Position numbers and translations under genes: made by a program
Shown: piece after piece, positions 15,747 to 21,493 of the stretch
Layout: the number at the start of each line of letters is the position of its first letter
Numbering within the stretch: position 1 is the first letter of the stretch
The notes under the pieces: generated by a model
Seen by the model: the letters and a program-made list of their open reading frames with translations, nothing else
Database searches by the model: none
What the model was told of the DNA's origin: nothing
Origin: Lysobacterales bacterium
Lineage (GTDB): Bacteria > Pseudomonadota > Gammaproteobacteria > Xanthomonadales > SZUA-36
DNA length: 21,493 nucleotides
Reading direction: 5' to 3'
Assembly: GCA_013213875.1 (NCBI GenBank)
Contig: JABSSV010000011.1
Coordinates: forward strand, 1 to 21,493

Positions 15747-17152
15747 CAGGCGGCCTCCCCTATTAGCGTGCGCGGGTCAACCACACAGCCGGCGACCGCG
15801 CAGGCTGCAGCGGTCAGCGGACTGGCCAGCATGGTGCGCGCACCCGGTCCCTGGCGGCCTTCGAAATTCCGATTGGAGGTGCTCACAGCGGTCAGGCCCG
15901 GCGCCACCAGATCTCCATTCATGGCCAGGCACATGGAGCAACCCGGTTCCCGCCACTCGGCACCCGCTGCGAGAAAAATCTCATGCAAGCCTTCAGCCTC
16001 GGCCTGACGGCGCACGGCTTCCGAACCAGGGACGATCAGCATGCGCGTGTCCGCCGCCACTTTCCGTCCTGCCAGCACGGAGGCTGCGGCACGCAGATCG
16101 CTAATGCGACCATTGGTGCAGCTGCCAATAAATACGATATCGACCGGATGTCCGGCCAGGTCCTGGCCAGCCTGCAGCCCCATATAGTCCAGCGCTCGGT
16201 CCACGCTGTCGGACCCGCCCGCAGGCACCGATGCGCCCACCGGTATGGACATGCTGGGATCGATACCCCAGGTCACGGTGGGTTCGATGGCCGCCGCATC
16301 AATCCGAACCTCCTGGTCAAACACCGCCTGTTCGTCGGAACGCAGCGCCAACCAGCGATCAGCGGCGGCCTCGAAGGCCTCGCCGGCCGGCGCCAGCGCC
16401 CGGCCACGCAGATAGTCAATGGTCTTTTGATCCGGTGCGATCATACCGGCCCGGGCACCCGCCTCGATGGTCATATTGCACACGGTCATGCGCTGCTCCA
16501 TGGTCAGCGCCTCGATGGCCTCACCGGCGTACTCGATCACATGTCCGGTGCCGCCATTCACGCCAATGGTGTTGATGATATGCAGAATCAGATCCTTGGC
16601 ACTCACGCCCGGACCCAGCTGGCCGTCAACCATAATGCGCATGCTTTTGGGCTTGCGCTGCAGCAGACACTGGGTGGCCAGTACGTAGCCAACCTCCGTG
16701 GTGCCGATGCCAAAAGCGAGGGCTCCAAAGGCCCCATGGGTAGCCGTATGCGAATCACCGCAGACCACGGTCATACCGGGCTGGGTGGCGCCGATCTCCG
16801 GGCCCATGACATGCACCACGCCGCGATGTTCGCTGTCCCAACCCTCGAGACGAATGCCGAAGGCTTCACAGTTGCGCTCCAGGGTCTCGACCTGGTTTCT
16901 GGCCTGATCCGTGTAGTATTGACGCTGACCGTCCTCATCCGGCGGCGTGGTCGGCGTGGAATGGTCCAGCGTCGCCACCGTGCGATCGGGCCGGCGCACC
17001 GGCAAGCCCCGCTCGCGCAGCGTGTCGAAGCCCTGGGGGCTGGTCACTTCGTGCACCAGATGCAGATCGATAAACAGCACGGCGGGCGTATCAGCGCTTT
17101 CCTCGCGCACCACATGGGCCTGCCAGAGTTTTTCAAACAGACTGCTCGCCAT
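15746..17152 (-). CDS. leuC: 3-isopropylmalate dehydratase large subunit (4Fe-4S)
   Basis: Catalytic, iron-sulphur subunit of isopropylmalate isomerase, 468 residues, the usual length. The three cluster cysteines are Cys345 (FIGSCTNGR), Cys405 and Cys408 (PGCSMCLAMN), each two positions before the E. coli numbering. Other aconitase-superfamily motifs: HLVHEVTSPQ, CGDSHTATHGAFG and GIGTTEVGYVLATQ. The start at 17152 gives the family N-terminus (SSLFEKLWQAHVV). Its ATG overlaps the ilvE stop in TGATG, and its own stop overlaps leuD in the same way, so ilvE, leuC and leuD are chained by one-base overlaps. Confidence 0.97.
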   Translation of the reverse strand: MASSLFEKLWQAHVVREESADTPAVLFIDLHLVHEVTSPQGFDTLRERGLPVRRPDRTVATLDHSTPTTPPDEDGQRQYYTDQARNQVETLERNCEAFGIRLEGWDSEHRGVVHVMGPEIGATQPGMTVVCGDSHTATHGAFGALAFGIGTTEVGYVLATQCLLQRKPKSMRIMVDGQLGPGVSAKDLILHIINTIGVNGGTGHVIEYAGEAIEALTMEQRMTVCNMTIEAGARAGMIAPDQKTIDYLRGRALAPAGEAFEAAADRWLALRSDEQAVFDQEVRIDAAAIEPTVTWGIDPSMSIPVGASVPAGGSDSVDRALDYMGLQAGQDLAGHPVDIVFIGSCTNGRISDLRAAASVLAGRKVAADTRMLIVPGSEAVRRQAEAEGLHEIFLAAGAEWREPGCSMCLAMNGDLVAPGLTAVSTSNRNFEGRQGPGARTMLASPLTAAACAVAGCVVDPRTLIGEAA

Positions 17153-18108
17153 CAGCTGACCGCCACCTTCGCGACCTGCTCGGCATTTTCCTCAACGGGC
17201 TCCAGCCAACCAAAGTGGTCCTCGGTAGCGCCGGAGAAGAGTCCGAAGAAAGTATCCTGAATCTGCCGGGTGATCGGTCCCCGACTGCCACAGCCAATGG
17301 GCAGGTCGTCGATGGATGCCACCGGCGTAATCTCCGCCGCAGTGCCGGTGAGGAAGATTTCATCAGCCGAATAAAGCGACTCCCGGGACAGGGCCTGCTC
17401 CCGCACCTCATAGCCCATGGCATGGGCCAGACGAATCACCGTATCCCGGGTAATGCCGGAGAGTATGGACTCGGCCTGGGGCGGTGTCAGCAGCACGCCC
17501 TGGCGCACCATAAAGAGGTTTTCACCCGCACCCTCACTGAGCGTGCCATCAGCGGCCAGACCCAGACCCTCATCGGAGCCGAGGCGATGGGCTTCGAGAC
17601 TGATGAGCTGGCTGGACAGATAATTGCCGCCGGCCTTAACCCCAGCCGGGATGGTATTCGGTGCCACCCGCTGCCAGGATGAAACGCAGACCCGGGCGCC
17701 GTTTTCCCGCGCTTCTTCACCCAGATAGGCCCCCCACTCAATGGCGGCAATGGCCACATCGATAGGCACATCACCGGCCGGCGCAACCCCGATGGAACCG
17801 TAGCCGCGATAGGCAATGGGGCGCAGGTAGGCACTCTTAAGCCCGTTACGCAGCACCACGCCATGACAGGCAGCGATCAATTCATCCAGCGTGTAGGGAA
17901 TTTCAATGCGGTACACGCGCGCTGAATCATAGAGACGCTGCATGTGCTCGCGCAGGCGAAAACCGACCGGCGCGCCGTCTTTTTCATACACCCGGATGCC
18001 TTCGAAAATGCTTGATCCATAGTGCAGACCATGGGTCAGCACGTGGGTGGTGGCCTCGTGCCAGGGCTTGTAGCTACCGTTGTGCCAGATCCATTCAGTG
18101 GGGTTCAT
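17152..18108 (-). CDS. ilvE: Branched-chain amino-acid aminotransferase
   Basis: PLP transaminase (fold type IV) making the last step to leucine, isoleucine and valine from the keto acids and glutamate. 318 residues (E. coli 309). The PLP lysine is Lys158 in GVKAGGNYLSSQL, one off the E. coli Lys159. Family motifs: HYGSSIFEGIRVY, AYLRPIAYRGYG, LSEGAGENLFMV and LTGTAAEITPV. The start at 18108 (MNPTEWIWHNG) has GGAG nine bases upstream. A 41-base gap after leuA is the largest gap in the operon. Finding ilvE between leuA and leuC is not the E. coli or Salmonella layout and couples the shared transaminase to leucine-branch transcription. Confidence 0.96.
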   Translation of the reverse strand: MNPTEWIWHNGSYKPWHEATTHVLTHGLHYGSSIFEGIRVYEKDGAPVGFRLREHMQRLYDSARVYRIEIPYTLDELIAACHGVVLRNGLKSAYLRPIAYRGYGSIGVAPAGDVPIDVAIAAIEWGAYLGEEARENGARVCVSSWQRVAPNTIPAGVKAGGNYLSSQLISLEAHRLGSDEGLGLAADGTLSEGAGENLFMVRQGVLLTPPQAESILSGITRDTVIRLAHAMGYEVREQALSRESLYSADEIFLTGTAAEITPVASIDDLPIGCGSRGPITRQIQDTFFGLFSGATEDHFGWLEPVEENAEQVAKVAVS

Positions 18109-18149
18109 GGTGCTCTACTCCGATTCCTTTATTGTTGTAACACGCTGTC

Positions 18150-19703
18150 TCAGGCAGCGTTCGATTCAGGCTCGCGCGTTCCGCGTCGATCACTCTGGCG
18201 ACTGGCGCGATTGACAATTTCCAGCAGTGCCTCGGCACAGGCTGCCACGATATCAGTGGACAGGCCGTGACCGCTGTATTCAATGCCATCAATGATGGCG
18301 CGCATGCTGGATTCACCCTGGGCGTCCTCGCCCATGGAAATGCTGCGCATGGCCAGATTAGAGACGGTGATCTCCATGCCGGTGATGGCTTCCAGCGCCT
18401 TAACGATGGCATCTACCGGCCCATCACCCTCACCCGTCTGCGTAGCTGTCTGGCCGTTTTCGTGAGCCAGGGTCAAGGACGCGGTTGGATCCTCCTCGCC
18501 GGATACCCGGCTGACCACGCTCAACCACTGCAGGGACCAGGGCCCGGTGGTGCCCGCCTGCTTGCCCGTGATAATTGCCTCCAGATCCGAGTCAAAAACG
18601 CGTTTCTTGCGATCGGCCAGTTCCTTGAAGCGCACCATGACGTCTTCCACTTCATGCGCTTCCAGTTCAAAGCCCATGTCCCTGGCCCGGTCGATGACCG
18701 CCGCCTTACCACTGTGCTTGCCCAGCACCAGCTGGGACTTAAGGACGCCCACATCCTCCGGCTTCATGATTTCATAGGTCTCACGCGAGGCCAGCACCCC
18801 GTGCTGATGAATACCGGATTCGTGTGCGAAGGCATTCTCTCCCACCACCGCCTTGTTGCGCGGCACGAAATTACCGGTCACGGCTGCCAGCAGATGGCTG
18901 GCGTTATGCAACTTGCGCGTATCAATATTGGTTTCCAGACCATAATGATCGGCCCGGGTACGCAGGGCCATCACCACCTCTTCCAGCGCGGCGTTCCCCG
19001 CGCGCTCACCAATACCGTTGAGTGTGCATTCGAGCTGTCGGGCGCCGCCCTCGACCGCCCCCAGACTGTTGGCTACAGCCAGACCCAGATCATCATGGCA
19101 GTGGGTGCTCATGGTGACCCGCTCCATACCGGGCACCGTATCGCGCAACCAGGCGAACAGATCGCGAATTTCCTGCGGCGTGGCGTAACCCACCGTGTCG
19201 GGAATATTCACCGTGGTTGCTCCTGCCTCGATCACGGCGGTCAGCACCTCGGCCAGATAATCGCGTTCCGTGCGAATGCCATCCTCCGCCGAGAACTCCA
19301 CATCCTCTACAAAGGACCGGGCCAACGTAACGCCTTCTACGGCCCGCTGAATCACCTGCGCCCGCGTCATCTGCAGCTTCTCCTTGCGATGGATCGGGCT
19401 GGTGGCAATAAACGTATGGATGCGCTTGCTGGCGGCCGGCTCCAGCGCCGCTGCGCTGCGCTCAATATCCCGGGGCACGGTGCGGCAGAGCGCGGCAATG
19501 GTCGGGCCCTGGATCTCAGATGCCACCGCCTGTACCGCCTCAAAGTCACCCGGCGAAGCGGCCGGGAAGCCAGCTTCAATGATATCGACCCGCATTTCCG
19601 CGAGAGCCCGGGCCACGCGCAATTTCTGACCCAGCGTCATGCTGAAGCCCGGGCTTTGTTCACCATCCCGCAGGCTGGTATCGAATATTTTTATGGTTGC
19701 CAT
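18150..19703 (-). CDS. leuA: 2-isopropylmalate synthase
   Basis: Condenses acetyl-CoA with 2-oxoisovalerate, the committed step to leucine. 517 residues, close to E. coli LeuA (523). The N-terminal TIM barrel holds SLRDGEQSPG (Arg12, metal-binding Asp13), and the metal ligands His201 and His203 in STHCHDDLGL, followed by the N-x-x-GERAGN region that supplies the last ligand. The linker has FAHESGIHQHGVL. The C-terminal LeuA regulatory domain (about 390-500) includes the allosteric leucine site region, so feedback inhibition by leucine is expected. The start at 19703 lies three bases after the ilvM stop, with GGGAG about ten bases before. The tail (SDRRGTREPESNAA) is an extra polar end. Confidence 0.96.
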   Translation of the reverse strand: MATIKIFDTSLRDGEQSPGFSMTLGQKLRVARALAEMRVDIIEAGFPAASPGDFEAVQAVASEIQGPTIAALCRTVPRDIERSAAALEPAASKRIHTFIATSPIHRKEKLQMTRAQVIQRAVEGVTLARSFVEDVEFSAEDGIRTERDYLAEVLTAVIEAGATTVNIPDTVGYATPQEIRDLFAWLRDTVPGMERVTMSTHCHDDLGLAVANSLGAVEGGARQLECTLNGIGERAGNAALEEVVMALRTRADHYGLETNIDTRKLHNASHLLAAVTGNFVPRNKAVVGENAFAHESGIHQHGVLASRETYEIMKPEDVGVLKSQLVLGKHSGKAAVIDRARDMGFELEAHEVEDVMVRFKELADRKKRVFDSDLEAIITGKQAGTTGPWSLQWLSVVSRVSGEEDPTASLTLAHENGQTATQTGEGDGPVDAIVKALEAITGMEITVSNLAMRSISMGEDAQGESSMRAIIDGIEYSGHGLSTDIVAACAEALLEIVNRASRQSDRRGTREPESNAA

Positions 19704-19706
19704 TGC

Positions 19707-19988
19707 TCAATTACTCCCGGTCATCTGGCGCAGACCACCCTGCGCCACCCATTGCGCGGCGGGGCGTTGCAGCGCCACCCAAATCACGTCATGCAGCCGT
19801 TCCAGCTGCCGTTTAAGCAGGTCACCTGAACGCTCGGAGCTGACCAGCAACTCCATGCTCTGTCCGTCGCCCTGCGCCTCTTCCAGACGGATCGTTTCGA
19901 TGCGGAAACCCCGCCGCTCGACCAGCCCCAGAGTCCGAATGACTGCGCCTTCAGACGTGCGCAGCTGTATTTGCAGCTCGTATCTCAT
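19707..19988 (-). CDS. ilvM: Acetolactate synthase II small regulatory subunit (ACT domain)
   Basis: Short 93-residue ACT-domain subunit that activates and regulates the acetolactate synthase catalytic subunit. Start chosen at 19988 (MRYELQIQLRTSEG), because it overlaps the ilvG stop as ATGA and gives a length close to E. coli IlvM (87); the longer frame from 20069 is inside ilvG. The ACT pattern fits IlvM rather than the longer IlvN/IlvH: RRGFRIETIRL, then SSERSGDLLKRQLERLHDV (19 residues), then WVALQ. The partner is the ilvG gene before it. A simple IlvN/IlvB pairing is less likely because of the shorter length. Confidence 0.88.
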   Translation of the reverse strand: MRYELQIQLRTSEGAVIRTLGLVERRGFRIETIRLEEAQGDGQSMELLVSSERSGDLLKRQLERLHDVIWVALQRPAAQWVAQGGLRQMTGSN

Positions 19989-21493
19989 TCCATCATTCCT
20001 TCCCATTGCTTGGAGCGACCGGTGCCCATCATCTGATGATTGGCACTGCCCGGCGGCACCAATGGCCAAACGTTCTCTTCCGGATCAATCCGCACATGCA
20101 GCAGCGCTGGCCCGCCGGGGCCGAGCAGCCAATCCAGCGCCTGGTCGACCTGATCGGGGCGATAAATCTGCTGTGCGCGCAAACCGAAGGCTTCAGCCAC
20201 CTTGGAGAAATCCGGGTTATCGGACAGATCGACTTCCGAGTATTTGCCATCGAAAAACAGCTTCTGCCACTGACGCACCATGCCCAGCATGGAGTTGTCC
20301 AACAGCACGATGCGCACGTCGATGTCATAGCGCTTGAGGGTGGCCAGTTCCTGAATATTCATCATGAAGGAGCCATCGCCCGAGACATTCACCACGGTGG
20401 CTTCCGGATTGGCCACCTTGGCGCCAATCGCTGCCGGCAAGCCATAACCCATGGCGCCCAGCCCGCCGGAGGTGAGATGCTGCAAGGGGTCATTGAAGCG
20501 ACAGTGCTGGGCCACCCACATCTGATGCTGACCCACGTCGCAGGCGATGGTCGGTGGCTGCGTGCTGTGGCGGCTGAGGTCCCGCAGCAAGCGCGGGGCA
20601 TAGATGCCTTCACCGGGTGCGTCATAGCGCCAGGCAAATTCCCGGCGCCAGGCAGCACACTGACGGCCCCAGCTTTCGTTGTGGCGCATGGCCGGCTGCA
20701 GCGCATCCAGCGCCGGTGCCAGTTCACCCACCACCGCCACATCGGGCTGCCGCAGCTTGGCCACCTCAGCCGGATCGATGTCCATGTGAATGACCCGCGC
20801 CGTGGGCGCGAAGTGGCTCAGCTTGCCGGTCACCCGGTCATCAAAACGCCCGCCCACAACCATCAACACATCGCAGTTTTGCACCGCATGGTTGGCCGCC
20901 TCGTTACCATGCATGCCCAACATGCCCAGAAAGCCTTCCTGATCCGTGTCAATGACACCCATGGCCTTCAGCGTGGTGGTAACCGGCAAGCCCGTGCGCT
21001 CGATAAAGGCGCGAAAGGCCTGCACGTTATCGCCAATGGCAATCCCGCCGCCGCCAATCACCAGCGGGCGCCGGGCCGTAGCCAGCATTTCTTCCGCGGC
21101 GCGCAGGGCCACATGATCCGGCTCTGGCGGCCGATAGTGCCAGCGGTTCGCCTCCCGGGCCTGTTCCAGCAGCGCCACGGACACGTCCTTGGGAAAGTCG
21201 ATCAGAACCGGGCCGGGCCGCCCCGAACAGGCGATATGAAAGGCCTCATCGACGATGGCATCGATGTCCGCTACGTCGCGAATCACAAAGCTGTGCTTCA
21301 CCACTGGCAGGGTGATGCCAAAGATATCCACCTCCTGAAAAGCGTCCGTGCCCTGCAGGGGACTTGGCACCTGACCGGTGATGGCGATCATGGGCACGGA
21401 ATCCATGTAGGCATTGGCAATGCCGGTCACCAGATTGGTGGCGCCGGGACCGGACGTTGCCATGCACACACCGGGGCGCCGCGTGACACGCCC
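19985..21493 (-). CDS. ilvG: Acetolactate synthase large (catalytic) subunit, 5' end missing
   Basis: ThDP- and FAD-dependent enzyme that makes 2-acetolactate (valine, leucine) or 2-aceto-2-hydroxybutyrate (isoleucine). The frame is open to the right edge: the codons before the internal GTG at 21469 read GRVTRRPG, continuing VCMATSGPGATNLVTG, so the gene extends outside and lacks roughly the first 80-90 residues, including the ThDP-activating Glu. Present: SGPGATNLVTG, AITGQVP, AFQEVDIFGITLPVVKH, RPGPVLIDFPKDV, the FAD region (GMLGMHGNEAAN), the ThDP/Mg motif GDGSFMMNIQEL...LLDN, MLGMVRQWQ and the C-terminal EENVWPLVPPG. The ATGA overlap with ilvM marks the IlvGM pair. As the first visible gene, its promoter and any leader attenuator are beyond the window. 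Confidence 0.96.
   Translation of the reverse strand, partial: GRVTRRPGVCMATSGPGATNLVTGIANAYMDSVPMIAITGQVPSPLQGTDAFQEVDIFGITLPVVKHSFVIRDVADIDAIVDEAFHIACSGRPGPVLIDFPKDVSVALLEQAREANRWHYRPPEPDHVALRAAEEMLATARRPLVIGGGGIAIGDNVQAFRAFIERTGLPVTTTLKAMGVIDTDQEGFLGMLGMHGNEAANHAVQNCDVLMVVGGRFDDRVTGKLSHFAPTARVIHMDIDPAEVAKLRQPDVAVVGELAPALDALQPAMRHNESWGRQCAAWRREFAWRYDAPGEGIYAPRLLRDLSRHSTQPPTIACDVGQHQMWVAQHCRFNDPLQHLTSGGLGAMGYGLPAAIGAKVANPEATVVNVSGDGSFMMNIQELATLKRYDIDVRIVLLDNSMLGMVRQWQKLFFDGKYSEVDLSDNPDFSKVAEAFGLRAQQIYRPDQVDQALDWLLGPGGPALLHVRIDPEENVWPLVPPGSANHQMMGTGRSKQWEGMME

Noticed and set aside
15983..17260. 425-codon plus-strand ORF opposite leuC
   Set aside because: Shadow frame; leuC on the minus strand has all iron-sulphur ligands and joins its neighbours by overlaps.
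18267..19829. 520-codon plus-strand ORF opposite leuA and ilvM
   Set aside because: Antisense shadow that crosses two clear genes; His-rich low-complexity translation with no domain.

Overview
The window is GC-rich and densely packed. It is most consistent with a gammaproteobacterial chromosome. The main pointers are an IlvG/IlvM-type acetolactate synthase with its short ACT subunit, E. coli-like LeuA/LeuB/LeuC/LeuD/IlvE/IlvA proteins, and a CusA with the E. coli motif layout. A lineage near Xanthomonadales/Lysobacterales is possible, but I cannot confirm it from sequence alone. There are no rRNA or tRNA genes, CRISPR arrays, transposases or phage genes.

Layout. (1) 1-836: the 3' part of an FkbM-type methyltransferase gene (+), meeting tail to tail a gene for a large secreted protein with a Pro/Arg-rich repeat tail (833-3220, -); the two stop codons share CTAG. 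(2) 3221-3781: a 560-bp gap holding a folded REP-like palindromic element, an 18-bp perfect palindrome and a promoter/operator-like dyad. (3) 3782-6700: a two-domain M16 zinc protease lipoprotein (+), converging through a bidirectional terminator on a META/HslJ-like lipoprotein (6766-7290, -). (4) 7439-12519: a copper/silver locus (+) made of a His/Cys/Met-rich exported protein, a 36-codon ORF with a strong ribosome site, a cusB-like adaptor and a cusA-like RND pump. No outer-membrane (TolC/CusC) gene is present. (5) 12523-21493: a branched-chain amino-acid operon on the minus strand, transcribed from beyond the right edge: ilvG - ilvM - leuA - ilvE - leuC - leuD - leuB - ilvA.

The operon genes overlap or lie within a few bases of each other, except for 41 bp between leuA and ilvE. 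Together they encode threonine deaminase, acetolactate synthase, the whole leucine branch and the shared transaminase. Only ilvC and ilvD are missing from the set and must lie elsewhere, possibly just upstream.

The most striking observation is at the end of ilvA. The reading frame stops at a TAA, but the next 29 codons in the same frame still encode the conserved IlvA C-terminus (VDESDNPA...FLG). This looks like a recent nonsense mutation, a sequencing error or stop-codon readthrough. Other points of interest are the coupled small ORF before cusB with no cusC, the switch-like palindromic element at 3551-3627, and the exact 60-bp-period repeat in the large secreted protein. I found no clear sign of a wholly new defence or mobile system.
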